Below, piece by piece: positions 16,100 to 24,778 of a stretch of 43,783 nucleotides of DNA. The DNA is from Treponema sp. Lineage in GTDB: Bacteria; Spirochaetota; Spirochaetia; Treponematales; Treponemataceae. The stretch's first letter is position 1. Each line of letters opens with the position of its first letter. The translations under genes and the position numbers were made by a program. The notes under the pieces were generated by a model. The model made no database searches, was not told the DNA's origin, and was given only the letters and a program-made list of their open reading frames with translations. The stretch lies in the NCBI RefSeq assembly GCF_024696245.1, contig NZ_JAILGZ010000012.1, positions 1 through 43,783 on the forward strand, read 5' to 3'.

Positions 16100-17533
16100 A
16101 TGAGCAATAACGAAGAAACATTTAAAACACAGTTACGTTCAAAGTACAAATATACAAGCTCATTTGTAACAGGACTGACACTGTTTTTCTTTGATGCCCT
16201 TGCTTTAATGATTTCTATTGGAGCAGGCTTTTTTATCATTAACTTTATAGATCCCTCTTCAATTAACTTCCGTTCGTTCATAAAATATTCAATTTTTATG
16301 CCTTTTGCAGCTGTTGCCTTTTATGCAGCAGGTCTTTATCCGGGCATTCTTCTTGCTCCAGAAGATGAGGTAAAAAAATTCTCTACCTGTTCCTTTCTCT
16401 GTCTTATGGGAATGGCACTTGCAATCACAACAATAAAATCCACCAGAGACTTTATTCCTATAGCACTGGCTCTTGTTACGGCATGGCCTTTTGCTACCCT
16501 TTTTCTCCCTCTTTTCAGGGAATGGGCAAGACGCTGCAGCTGTAAGTTCTCCTGGTGGGGCGTTCCGGCAGTTATTTATACCCATGGTAACAATGGTCAC
16601 GAAATCGTAAAGCGTCTTGTTGAACACCCTAACTTTGGTTATATTCCAATACTTATAATTACTGACGACAAGGATGCCTCAGATACTTTTATGGACATTC
16701 CTGTCAGGGTAATCAATGACCAGATTAAACAGATTCTTAGTGAATTAAAGATTAAAGTTGCCATTGTATGTGACTACAAAAATGACCTTGAAGCAATTCA
16801 GACAAGATACCGTTATATGATCAGGGTTCCAAGAAACCAGCTTGCCACCACCCTTTCTTTAAAAATGAAGAATTTTGGTGGAATTTTAGGATTTTCTTCA
16901 ACAAATTACCTGACAAAATTCGGCTCCCTGCTTTTAAAAAGAACAATTGATATTTTACTCTGCCTTTCTGTTGCACCTTTTGCCATTCCTGTAGGAATTT
17001 TCTGTGCCCTGGGAATAAAACTTACTTCAAAGGGACCGGTTTTTTACGGCCATAAAAGGGTTGGACAGAACCATAAGCTTTTAAAATGCTGGAAATTCCG
17101 TTCAATGTGTATAGACGCAGACGAAAAGCTTAAGAAAATTCTTGCAGAAGATCCTGTAAGGGCTGCTGAATGGGAAAAAGACAGAAAATTTACAGATGAT
17201 CCCCGTGTTACAAAGTTTGGTAAATTTCTTCGTAAAACAAGCCTTGATGAACTGCCCCAGCTCTGGAATATTTTTACAGGTTCCATGAGTTTTGTAGGTC
17301 CACGTCCTGTTACAGAAAGCGAGCTTTCTAAATATGGAAAATACAGCGACTATGTTCTTTCAGTAACTCCGGGCTTAAGCGGAATGTGGCAGATTTCTGG
17401 CCGCAGTGACACAGGTTACGAAGAACGCATTTCACTTGATACTTACTATATACAGAACTGGTCTATCTGGCTGGATATCTGGATTATAATTAAAACCGTA
17501 TGGGTTGTACTTAAAAGAAAAGGAGCTTACTAA
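16100..17533 (+). CDS. Undecaprenyl-phosphate sugar-1-phosphate transferase (WbaP-like)
   Basis: A 477-residue polyprenyl-glycosylphosphotransferase. About four membrane helices occupy residues 20-150, then a soluble CoA-binding-like middle, then a re-entrant or membrane helix (near 275-300) and the catalytic sugar-transferase domain. The latter shows WKFRSM, TDDPRVTKFGKFLRKTSLDELPQLWN, GSMSFVGPRP and the C-terminal DTYYIQNWSIWLDIWIIIKT, all hallmarks of the family. It transfers a sugar 1-phosphate (glucose or galactose in WbaP) from UDP-sugar to undecaprenyl phosphate, the first step of an exported glycan. Length matches full-size WbaP. It is followed three bases later by an outer-membrane protein gene, so the two are probably co-transcribed. 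Donor specificity is not determinable. Confidence 0.9.
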   Translation: MSNNEETFKTQLRSKYKYTSSFVTGLTLFFFDALALMISIGAGFFIINFIDPSSINFRSFIKYSIFMPFAAVAFYAAGLYPGILLAPEDEVKKFSTCSFLCLMGMALAITTIKSTRDFIPIALALVTAWPFATLFLPLFREWARRCSCKFSWWGVPAVIYTHGNNGHEIVKRLVEHPNFGYIPILIITDDKDASDTFMDIPVRVINDQIKQILSELKIKVAIVCDYKNDLEAIQTRYRYMIRVPRNQLATTLSLKMKNFGGILGFSSTNYLTKFGSLLLKRTIDILLCLSVAPFAIPVGIFCALGIKLTSKGPVFYGHKRVGQNHKLLKCWKFRSMCIDADEKLKKILAEDPVRAAEWEKDRKFTDDPRVTKFGKFLRKTSLDELPQLWNIFTGSMSFVGPRPVTESELSKYGKYSDYVLSVTPGLSGMWQISGRSDTGYEERISLDTYYIQNWSIWLDIWIIIKTVWVVLKRKGAY

Positions 17534-17536
17534 TCC

Positions 17537-19159
17537 ATGAACTCAATTACAAAAAAGTTTCTCATTGCCGGAACACTTTTCGTTCTGGCTCAGGCCGTTT
17601 TTTCTCAGGAAACAAAAGGCTTTCAAATTAAAAGCGTTGATTTTGACATTGACGGACGTACTCAAAAGTCTGCAATCCAGCGCAATATTACAGAAATCAA
17701 TTACGACAAGGTTTTCAAAAGCCAGGAAGATGCAGATGCCTACCTTAAGGATATTGAACAGGAACTTGAAAACACCCGTCTTTTTGCTTCTGTAGATTAC
17801 AGCTACACAGTTGACGAAGAAGGTAAAATTTCTGCAACTTATAAACTTAAGGATTCCATGTCCCTTATTGTTTTTCCAAAGCCAAGTCTTGACTCAAACT
17901 CAGGTTTTGAAGCAAAAATCAAGCTTAAGGACAATAACTTTTTAGGCCTTATGGAAGGTTTAAGCATTGATTTTAACCTTCAGCTTGGTGATGAAGATGA
18001 TCCGGAAGATTATTCTAAAGTTTACGGCGGCTTTAACTTTGATTACGACTACCCTTTTACTATAGGTAATACAGAAGAAACCTGGTCAAACGACTTCAGC
18101 TTCTCATGGCAGATTGGAGAAGACAAACCAGAGTTCTCTTATGACACAGGAATTACTGTAGCCGTGCCATTTGGAAACTATCATAATAAGCTTGAGTTTA
18201 ATTTTACCCAGTCGGTTATCAGGGATGCTTCTTATCTTGAATTTGGTGACGAATTCTACTTTAAGGAAAAGGCTTCTGTTTCTGTACCAATGGTTTTAGG
18301 CTATATCGGTAACACCACCCAGGTAAAATACACTCCTAAGCTCAGCTGCACCCACTACTGGGACCTTAACGGCATTGATAATGAAAATACAGATTTAAGT
18401 AAAACTCCTGTAATTGAACTTTCCCAGACTTTTGAACTTTCACGCATTAACTGGACAAAACAATACAACTTCCGTGACGGTTACTCAATTTCTACAACCC
18501 AGGGAATCGGATGGGACTACAGCGGTGATATTATCAGCGAAAAAGTAATGCCTTCAGTTAAGGGGGAACTTCAGTTCTTTAAGAGCCTTAACTTTGTTGC
18601 CCTTGCAGTTGACGTAAACTTCTTTGCAGGACTTAATAGTACTACAAAAGTTGGTTCATACATCCGTGGTGCCGCAGACAATCAGACTTTCAGCAGTAAA
18701 ATCGGAGAAATTGACGCCAATAATTATGCTCTTGAAACACCGGCTGCCATTGTATTTAACTTTGACATGCCTGTTCATATTATTACAACCCACTGGCTTG
18801 ACTGGAGTTATGCTTTATTCGGTTCTTACGAAACAAAACCTGCAGCTGTACGTGCAATTGCATCAGTTCCTCATTTCCTTATGAAATACCTGGACTTTGA
18901 AATGCAGTGGTCACCTTTTGTTGATGTAGGTCTTATTAAAAACAGGGGAACAAAAACTACCTTCTCCCTTAACGAAGGTATTTATACCGGTGGTCTTGAA
19001 GTTCTTATTTACCCTGCAAGATGGAAGAGCTTTGTTATCAGGGCCAGTGTTGGTATTGATATTTCCAAAAAGATTCTTGACGGAAAGAGGGACTTTGACA
19101 GTTCATGGAGAAAAGGCGGTTCCCTTGAATACTTTATCGGTTTAGGCCGCCATTTCTAA
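17537..19159 (+). CDS. Outer-membrane protein with one POTRA-like domain and a beta barrel (Omp85/BamA-like)
   Basis: A 540-residue protein. The signal peptide MNSITKKFLIAGTLFVLAQAVFSQ is cleaved near residue 24. Residues about 28-115 look like a single POTRA domain (FQIKSVDFDIDG, then LENTRLFASVDYSYTVDEEGKISATYKL). The rest alternates polar and aromatic residues with repeated short beta segments, and the protein ends in GLGRHF, a C-terminal aromatic residue typical of outer-membrane barrels. BamA itself usually has several POTRA domains, so this is a smaller relative. It directly follows the sugar-phosphate transferase gene (Shine-Dalgarno AAGGAG inside the upstream gene's end), so it may serve glycan or surface assembly; the substrate is unknown. 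Confidence 0.6.
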   Translation: MNSITKKFLIAGTLFVLAQAVFSQETKGFQIKSVDFDIDGRTQKSAIQRNITEINYDKVFKSQEDADAYLKDIEQELENTRLFASVDYSYTVDEEGKISATYKLKDSMSLIVFPKPSLDSNSGFEAKIKLKDNNFLGLMEGLSIDFNLQLGDEDDPEDYSKVYGGFNFDYDYPFTIGNTEETWSNDFSFSWQIGEDKPEFSYDTGITVAVPFGNYHNKLEFNFTQSVIRDASYLEFGDEFYFKEKASVSVPMVLGYIGNTTQVKYTPKLSCTHYWDLNGIDNENTDLSKTPVIELSQTFELSRINWTKQYNFRDGYSISTTQGIGWDYSGDIISEKVMPSVKGELQFFKSLNFVALAVDVNFFAGLNSTTKVGSYIRGAADNQTFSSKIGEIDANNYALETPAAIVFNFDMPVHIITTHWLDWSYALFGSYETKPAAVRAIASVPHFLMKYLDFEMQWSPFVDVGLIKNRGTKTTFSLNEGIYTGGLEVLIYPARWKSFVIRASVGIDISKKILDGKRDFDSSWRKGGSLEYFIGLGRHF

Positions 19160-19167
19160 TAATTCAA

Positions 19168-20280
19168 TTAATCAACATTCATATTTACACGGCGGGCTGC
19201 CATTTTGCGCCAGAAATTGTCACCAAGACAGCCTGCTAAAAGTGTAAAGAGTCTGGAAGAAAAGTTAATCCTTCCCTGGGCTGCACTTATATCTGCAAAA
19301 GAATACAAAGTTTCCCAGATACAGTTTTTACTTCCCCACACAACAATATCTTCATACCTTGCACTTTTTATAAGCAGGTCCTCAAAAGTTGTATAGTTAT
19401 AGTCAATTATTCTGTCTTTAAGGGTTTCTTCTATTTTAGTTACAATTGTAATGCTTCCCAGTGCTGAACATTCAAGAGCCTTTTCCTTTTCTCCCTTAGC
19501 AAGATAATAGCGGGAAAGTTTTGACAAAGCCTTTATTGAATCATAATCCCTGTTTCTGTAAAGCAGGAAAAACTTTTCTACGGCTTCAGGACTGTCATTT
19601 TTTACAAAGGCGGTAAAGGCATCCATAAAGTGCCTGTCTGTATAGCTTTTATTGTCTTTAAGAACAGAAAGAAGGTATTTTTCGTAGTCATCTTCTGAGT
19701 CAAGATCATGGGCAAGGTCAGCTAAAGCGTAAAGAATCTCGTATTTCTGGGCAGGCACAATAAGATTATCTGAATATTCATAAGCAAGATTCATATAACG
19801 GAGGGAAAGATCAAATTCACCTTCCAGCTGATAAACCCTGGCTATAATATAATCTGCTTCCGGACAGTGGGAAAAATACTCTTCCTTTTCCATAAGGACA
19901 GAAAAACTTCCGTTAAAGTAATCTTCTCCCCTTTCTTCCAGCTGTCTGTCTATTACAGCAGCCGCATCATTAAGGCCAAGTTCCTTCATTGCAGCCAGAA
20001 CTTCAAGAAGGTTGTCTCCGGCTTTACGGATTTTTTTCTTTTTCTGTGTATTCTGAAGAAGGTAAAGTTCCCAGTCAGCGTTCTGCTTTTGAGAAGCTTT
20101 TGCAAGTTCTGCATTTTCTATTGCAGCTGAATACTCTCCGCTGTCCAGGTTCTGTCTTGCCCTGATAATGTAACGCCAGGCTTCTTCGCCCTTTTCTACA
20201 TGTCTTACTACAACCTGAGAAAATAATGGTAAAAATACAAGGGATGTTAAAAATACTGCTGCAATAAAAAATTTCTTCAT
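19168..20280 (-). CDS. Exported TPR-like protein
   Basis: The start is placed at 20280 (MKKFFIAAVFLTS), giving 370 residues. It lies one base after the ispG stop and has GGAG about ten bases upstream; longer starts overlap ispG. A signal peptide ends PLFSQ. The remainder is alpha-helical with TPR-like repeats (AWRYIIRARQNLDSGEYSAAIENAELAKAS; YIIARVYQLEGEFDLSLRYMNLAYEYS; LSRYYLAKGEKEKALECSALGS), so it is probably a periplasmic protein-protein interaction scaffold. It is co-transcribed behind ispG. Its stop is eight bases from the stop of the convergent outer-membrane gene, with no terminator between them. No specific function recognised. Confidence 0.7.
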   Translation of the reverse strand: MKKFFIAAVFLTSLVFLPLFSQVVVRHVEKGEEAWRYIIRARQNLDSGEYSAAIENAELAKASQKQNADWELYLLQNTQKKKKIRKAGDNLLEVLAAMKELGLNDAAAVIDRQLEERGEDYFNGSFSVLMEKEEYFSHCPEADYIIARVYQLEGEFDLSLRYMNLAYEYSDNLIVPAQKYEILYALADLAHDLDSEDDYEKYLLSVLKDNKSYTDRHFMDAFTAFVKNDSPEAVEKFFLLYRNRDYDSIKALSKLSRYYLAKGEKEKALECSALGSITIVTKIEETLKDRIIDYNYTTFEDLLIKSARYEDIVVWGSKNCIWETLYSFADISAAQGRINFSSRLFTLLAGCLGDNFWRKMAARRVNMNVD

Positions 20281-20281
20281 T

Positions 20282-21382
20282 CTATAAAGACTCCAGTTCC
20301 TGCCTGAATACATTATCGGCATCTTTTGAGTCTATCGTTCGTATTATTTTGCCTTTCTTAAAGATAATGCACTTGTCTCCACCACCTGCAATTCCTAAAT
20401 CAGCATGTTTGCCTTCTCCAGGACCGTTTACAACACAGCCCATTACGGCAATAGTTACGTCCTTTTTCATGGATAAAAGTTCTGCCTGCCAACGTTCAAC
20501 AAAGGAATGTACGTCAAAACCAATACGTCCGCATCTCGGACAGCTTACAAGAGTAACTCCACCCTTTCTAAAACCGCATTCATGGAGGATTTCCCTGCCT
20601 GTAATTACTTCATTTTCCGGTGTAGAAGAAAGGCTTACCCTTATTGTAGAACCGATTCCTTCCTTTAAGAGGGCCGAAAATGCCAGTGTGGACTTTACAA
20701 TGCCTGTAATAAGGGGACCGGCTTCCGTTACGCCAATATGTAAAGGGGTATCACTTATTTTAGCAAAAGCTTCATTTGCTTCTATAGTCTCTTCTACAGA
20801 AGAAGCCTTCATGCTTACAACATAATTGTTAAAATTAAGTTTTTCAAAAGCTTCACATTCCCTTAAGGCGGTCTGAGCTAAAGCTTCACTTCTGGATAAG
20901 GTTCCTGCTTCTACCTGAACTTCCAGATCCTTAGGGAGGCTTCCGGAATTAACGCCAATTCTTATGGCAACATTCTTTTCCTTACAGCCTTCTACGACTG
21001 CCTTTACCCTGTCAAAAGAGCCGATATTACCCGGATTAATGCGGATTGCAGCTACAGGGCCTTCAAGACAGGCAAGAGCCAGTTTATAATCAAAATGAAT
21101 GTCTGCAACAAGAGGTACATCTGTTTTAGACTGAATCAGGCAGAGGGATCTGGCACTTTCCATATCCGGAACTGCAAACCTGATGATGTCACAGCCCAGG
21201 GATTTTAATGTATTAATCTGCTTAAGGATTGATTCAAGTTTTTCGGGCTTATCACATACATCAGTAATACCATCCTTCCACATAGTCTGAATGGTTACAG
21301 GATTATCTCCTCCAATAAGAATCTGACGGATGGAATTAAAGCCGCCAAGCTTTACTATACGGGGAGTTTTATAAATACTCAT
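20282..21382 (-). CDS. ispG: 4-hydroxy-3-methylbut-2-enyl diphosphate synthase (IspG/GcpE)
   Basis: A 366-residue enzyme of the non-mevalonate isoprenoid pathway. It converts 2-C-methyl-D-erythritol 2,4-cyclodiphosphate to HMBPP with a [4Fe-4S] cluster. Cluster ligands are Cys281 and Cys284 (SCPRCGRIGFDV) and Cys316 (GCVVNGPGE), with Glu323 as the fourth ligand. The N-terminal TIM-barrel is intact (VTIQTMWKDG; VPLVADIHFDYKLAL; IRINPGNIG; IRIGVNSGSLPKDL). Length is that of the compact bacterial form. The Shine-Dalgarno AAGGCGG lies about seven bases before the ATG. The upstream region has a candidate promoter with a 13-bp palindrome on its -10 box. Product isoprenoids include the undecaprenyl carrier used by the nearby glycan genes. 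Confidence 0.97.
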   Translation of the reverse strand: MSIYKTPRIVKLGGFNSIRQILIGGDNPVTIQTMWKDGITDVCDKPEKLESILKQINTLKSLGCDIIRFAVPDMESARSLCLIQSKTDVPLVADIHFDYKLALACLEGPVAAIRINPGNIGSFDRVKAVVEGCKEKNVAIRIGVNSGSLPKDLEVQVEAGTLSRSEALAQTALRECEAFEKLNFNNYVVSMKASSVEETIEANEAFAKISDTPLHIGVTEAGPLITGIVKSTLAFSALLKEGIGSTIRVSLSSTPENEVITGREILHECGFRKGGVTLVSCPRCGRIGFDVHSFVERWQAELLSMKKDVTIAVMGCVVNGPGEGKHADLGIAGGGDKCIIFKKGKIIRTIDSKDADNVFRQELESL

Positions 21383-21411
21383 AAAAATGCCGCCTTAAAA
21401 AACAAAATATG

Positions 21412-21448
21412 ATTCTTAAAGAATACCTCTTTTTTACGTTTAAGTCAT
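21412..21448 (-). promoter_or_regulatory. Candidate ispG promoter with palindromic operator
   Basis: On the minus strand ATGACT (21443-21448), a 17-base spacer and TATTCT (21420-21425). The perfect palindrome ATTCTTTAAGAAT (21412-21424, read on the minus strand) overlaps the -10 box and start region, where a repressor would act. Confidence 0.35.
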
Positions 21449-21569
21449 CTGCCGGTATAAGTTGCATTATGCCAGTTTACGCTGATTTAAGCCGCATGAT
21501 TCCAGCCTCTTCCTGCTGACTTTTCCCGCTTACTTCCAGAGCCACCTTCGACTGGCTTGATTCAATAAA

Positions 21570-21612
21570 AATAAAAAAGCCTGCATCCTTATAAAGAACA
21601 CAGGCTCTTAAA
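21570..21612 (-). terminator. Intrinsic terminator of the V-ATPase operon
   Basis: On the minus strand AGCCTG (21601-21606) pairs with CAGGCT (21578-21583), extended by flanking A-U pairs and followed by a T-rich run (21571-21578). It lies about 30 bases after the atpK stop. The stretch between here and the ispG promoter (21450-21569) shows no gene or clear structure. Confidence 0.7.
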
Positions 21613-21635
21613 AACTAAAATGGAGTTTTTACAAC

Positions 21636-22070
21636 TTAAGCAATCATTCCGAATACCATTGCGAACAAAGCAACAGTTTCACAAAGACCTACTACCATGA
21701 TGTAGTTTGTAAAACCTTTTCCTGTTTCACCAAGAGCATCAGAACCTGCAGCACCGGCTTTTCCCTGTGCAATAGCAGACATACACATTGCAAGACCAGC
21801 TGCAAAACCAAGACCAAGAAGGAAGAACTGACCAGCTTTATCAGCTACAGCAGCTGCTGCCTTCATTGAATTCATAAGAAGGAATCCGTAAATAGTCTGT
21901 GTAAGAGGAGCACCAGCAAATACAACCAGAAGGAATGGTGCCTGCTTATTGTTAAGATAACAGCGCTTCCATGCTCCAATTGCACCCTGTCCGGCAATTC
22001 CAATACCAATTGCGCTACCCATAGCAGCAATACCCATAACTACACCGGCTCCAATCATTCCCCAGTTCAT
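21636..22070 (-). CDS. atpK: V/A-type ATPase subunit K (rotor ring proteolipid)
   Basis: A 144-residue, four-helix (duplicated hairpin) ring subunit, like 16-kDa NtpK rather than the 8-kDa c subunit. The ion-carrying carboxylate is Glu131 in the last helix (GLCETVALF). The second helix of the first hairpin lacks a glutamate and reads APLTQTIYGF. Thr57, Gln58 and Tyr61 there, with Gln102 (SAIAQGKAGAAG) and Glu131, match the positions of the Na+ ligands known in Enterococcus hirae NtpK (Thr64, Gln65, Tyr68, Gln110, Glu139). This suggests Na+ coupling. It is last in the operon, separated from atpI by a 74-base gap with two hairpins, and has a strong Shine-Dalgarno (AAAGGAG). Confidence 0.95.
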   Translation of the reverse strand: MNWGMIGAGVVMGIAAMGSAIGIGIAGQGAIGAWKRCYLNNKQAPFLLVVFAGAPLTQTIYGFLLMNSMKAAAAVADKAGQFFLLGLGFAAGLAMCMSAIAQGKAGAAGSDALGETGKGFTNYIMVVGLCETVALFAMVFGMIA

Positions 22071-22144
22071 ACTTTTCTCCTTTATACGCTTTAAGCGTCT
22101 TTTTTACTATATTTTATTTAAGCAGTGACCAACGGTCACCCAAA
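22071..22144 (-). promoter_or_regulatory. Structured gap between atpI and atpK
   Basis: Two inverted repeats lie here: GTGACC...GGTCAC (22125-22139, three-base loop) directly after the atpI stop, and the 13-base palindrome ACGCTTTAAGCGT (22086-22098, as read on the plus strand) just before the atpK ribosome-binding site. On the minus strand the first is not followed by a strong T-run, so it looks like an mRNA-processing or stability element more than a full terminator. Confidence 0.4.
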
Positions 22145-24088
22145 CTACTGTTTTTCACTGAATGGACTGTATTTAGTTCCACTCCATGCCATACCAAGGT
22201 GCTGTGAGAACTCAAGAGTGTTCAGACGTACACCGTGAACTATTACTGAAAGCAGGTTCAGTATAAGGTTAAGTCCGTGTCCAAATACTAAAAGTATTAC
22301 GCCGAATACTATCATTGTAAACTTACCCAGCATAGGACCGGCCATTGTGTTGATTGTACCGCTGATTGCAGCACCTGCAAGAGCTACTGCCCAGAGGCGG
22401 ATGTAAGAAACTGTATCACTGAATACGTTTACTACACCAAGTACAACACTAATAATGTTCTTGCAGCTTTCCAGTATAGAAGCCTTGATACTTCCCTCAT
22501 AATTAGAGAATACAAAGCTTAAGGCAAAGCCAAGAAGTAAAACGCCTATAGCAAGATATGGAAGCGGAAGTCCCATAACGTAAATAGTTGATTCATTTAC
22601 GCCAAGAGAGAATCTGTCCGGATCACCTACCATAGCCATTACTACATAGAACATACCCCAGAGTTCAATAAGTGAACCAAAATCTCCGATTGCCTTTAAG
22701 GACTTTCTGTTACGCAGGGTACACATAATGTGTGCAACGCTTAACTGAAGTACCGCCAGTACAAAACAGAATATCTTCTGGTTCAGGTTTGCATAATCTT
22801 CTGCAACTGTAGAATCAAAGCCCAGACCATTAACCATAGCATATTTAGCTTTGGAGAAAGGCATAAAGGACATGTCTATCAGCTCCTTAGGAAGCTTTGC
22901 TGCATCAATACCAAACCATGAACATGTCATTACACCCCAGACCATAGTACACAGTCCAAGAAGAATTACAAACATGTTTATAGGTGCAAAGAACTTACCC
23001 TTGCCTAAACCTTTGAATGCAAGACCTATTCCTAAAAGTGCAATAAGGGCACCATAAGCTGCATCACCAAAAATCATGGCAAAGAAAATACAGAAGAACA
23101 TAAGGAACCAGCCGGAAATATCAAATTCATGATAACCCGGAGTTACGTCAAGGAAGTCTGTCAGCGGATAAATAAGGCTGACTACCCTGTTGTTCTTAAG
23201 TTTTGTAGGAACCATATCTTCGTCAGAAGGATCATCACTGGCATAAGCCCAGCCGTTTTCTGCACAGACAGACTTAAACTTACTCATGGAATCTACAGGT
23301 ACATAACCTGTAAGCCAGGCAAGACGTACTGTCTGAGTTTCTGATTCTTCTTCATGAGGCATACCGCTTCTGACATTTTCAAATTCAATATCAGAAAGAA
23401 GAGCCTTCTTATATGCAGCAAGTGATGCCGCATATTTTTTTGCAATGTAAAGTTCCCTGTTTATCTTGTCAATTTCCTGCTGAGCCTTGCGGATATCATC
23501 TGCAATAGTTTCAGTAGAAGCCCTTGGAAGAGGCACTGCATATGCTTCCGGTGGAAGTCCTGCCGGTCTTTCTTCTATTTCTGTATCAGAAATTACAAGG
23601 AATCTTGCAACCTTTAATACAGTATTTACAAGAATGGTCTTAACTTCTTCGCCGATTTCTGCATATTTTTCTGCAGGAGCTTCATACATATAGGCATAAA
23701 GGGATTTTCCTGCAAGGAATTTTAATTCCTCAGGGTCTACAATACCCCAGCTCTCAAGACGGGAAAGTTCCTGTGTATCCTGATTAATGGAATCGTAAAG
23801 GGACTTTTTTCTGTCATTAAGGGCAAGGATTTCCTTAGCCTTATCACAAGCTTCTTCCTTAGAAAGCTGAACCTGAGCAATTTTCTGCTTTTTGTCAGCC
23901 TTTATTTCGTCAAGAATACCGATTGCTTTATCTGTTTCCTGAGAAGATTCCTTAAAAGCCTGAAGTACAGGTCCTTCACCTTCTACATGTTCAAGATGAA
24001 GGACACCAGCCTTTCTTAAAGCCTTAAGGGATTCTTTTCTTGTTGAATCCAGAACCACAAGGGAAACTTTTTTCATTTTAACGATCAT
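22145..24088 (-). CDS. atpI: V/A-type ATPase subunit I (membrane stator, a-subunit)
   Basis: A 647-residue protein. The N-terminal half (about 1-320) is soluble with coiled coils (for example residues 45-120 and 195-235), forming the peripheral-stalk contact. The C-terminal half has about seven or eight membrane helices, with the conserved DVTPGYHEFDISGWFLMFFC entry, FAMIFGDAAYG, and the channel arginine in SYIRLWAVALAGAAIS. It forms the two half-channels that pass ions to the K ring. The start overlaps the atpD stop by four bases (ATGA). Length is typical for archaeal-type I subunits. Confidence 0.95.
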   Translation of the reverse strand: MIVKMKKVSLVVLDSTRKESLKALRKAGVLHLEHVEGEGPVLQAFKESSQETDKAIGILDEIKADKKQKIAQVQLSKEEACDKAKEILALNDRKKSLYDSINQDTQELSRLESWGIVDPEELKFLAGKSLYAYMYEAPAEKYAEIGEEVKTILVNTVLKVARFLVISDTEIEERPAGLPPEAYAVPLPRASTETIADDIRKAQQEIDKINRELYIAKKYAASLAAYKKALLSDIEFENVRSGMPHEEESETQTVRLAWLTGYVPVDSMSKFKSVCAENGWAYASDDPSDEDMVPTKLKNNRVVSLIYPLTDFLDVTPGYHEFDISGWFLMFFCIFFAMIFGDAAYGALIALLGIGLAFKGLGKGKFFAPINMFVILLGLCTMVWGVMTCSWFGIDAAKLPKELIDMSFMPFSKAKYAMVNGLGFDSTVAEDYANLNQKIFCFVLAVLQLSVAHIMCTLRNRKSLKAIGDFGSLIELWGMFYVVMAMVGDPDRFSLGVNESTIYVMGLPLPYLAIGVLLLGFALSFVFSNYEGSIKASILESCKNIISVVLGVVNVFSDTVSYIRLWAVALAGAAISGTINTMAGPMLGKFTMIVFGVILLVFGHGLNLILNLLSVIVHGVRLNTLEFSQHLGMAWSGTKYSPFSEKQ

Positions 24089-24759
24089 TTTTTAGCCCCC
24101 TTCTTTGTGCTGGATTTTTTAGCAGCCTTAACAGGAGTAACTTCTTCCTGTGAAGAATCTGCAACTGCACCCTGAAGCTTTTTCTTGGAAATCTTCGACC
24201 TTACAACGGCAGCAACCTGTTCATCACCTAAGAAAATACCAATCTTCTTGATATTTGCCTTGGTTTCAGGAATCTTTACCTTTTCAAAAAGGTTTACACG
24301 CTGGGTTGTAGTACGAAGCTCCTGAGAAAGCAGACGGACCTGCTCATCGAGCACTTCTGCCTGCAAGTCAAGCTCCAGAGCCTTTTCCATGCGGTCTGCA
24401 GCCATATCAATCCACAAAGGAGTTGTATAAAGGTCATAATCACCACGACCAAAATCTGCTCCTTCATAGACCGGAATCTTAACGCCGGCAATATTGCCAA
24501 AGCCTTTTTTGATATTCCTTACGGTAACCATATCAGGCTTAAAAGCGTCTTTTTCACCGAAAACTGAAATCCACTTTTCAAAATCCTCTTCCAGAGCCTT
24601 TTTCTGACTGCGGACGGATTTTGCTTTTTCTTCTATAGTGCGGATTTCTGACTGCAGCTGCTGTTTTTTAAGCGTAAGCGTAGGAAGATAGCGCTGGTAC
24701 ATTTTAAGCGCGTCTTTCTGTGCCTTCTGCTCATTTTTAGTCAGCTTTAATTTTGCCAT
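24085..24759 (-). CDS. atpD: V/A-type ATPase subunit D (central shaft)
   Basis: A 224-residue, mostly coiled-coil subunit that forms the rotating shaft inside the A3B3 head. It starts MAKLKLTKNEQKAQKDALKMYQRYLPTLTLKKQQL, the conserved N-terminal helix; the C-terminal helix includes LRTTTQRVNLFEKVKIPE, the family signature. The last ~20 residues form a lysine-rich tail (TPVKAAKKSSTKKGAKK) beyond the usual end. It follows atpB by 19 bases and overlaps atpI. The gene is named atpD as in treponemal V-ATPase operons; it is not the F-ATPase beta gene. Confidence 0.94.
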   Translation of the reverse strand: MAKLKLTKNEQKAQKDALKMYQRYLPTLTLKKQQLQSEIRTIEEKAKSVRSQKKALEEDFEKWISVFGEKDAFKPDMVTVRNIKKGFGNIAGVKIPVYEGADFGRGDYDLYTTPLWIDMAADRMEKALELDLQAEVLDEQVRLLSQELRTTTQRVNLFEKVKIPETKANIKKIGIFLGDEQVAAVVRSKISKKKLQGAVADSSQEEVTPVKAAKKSSTKKGAKK

Positions 24760-24778
24760 TCAGTTTCCTCATCTACAG

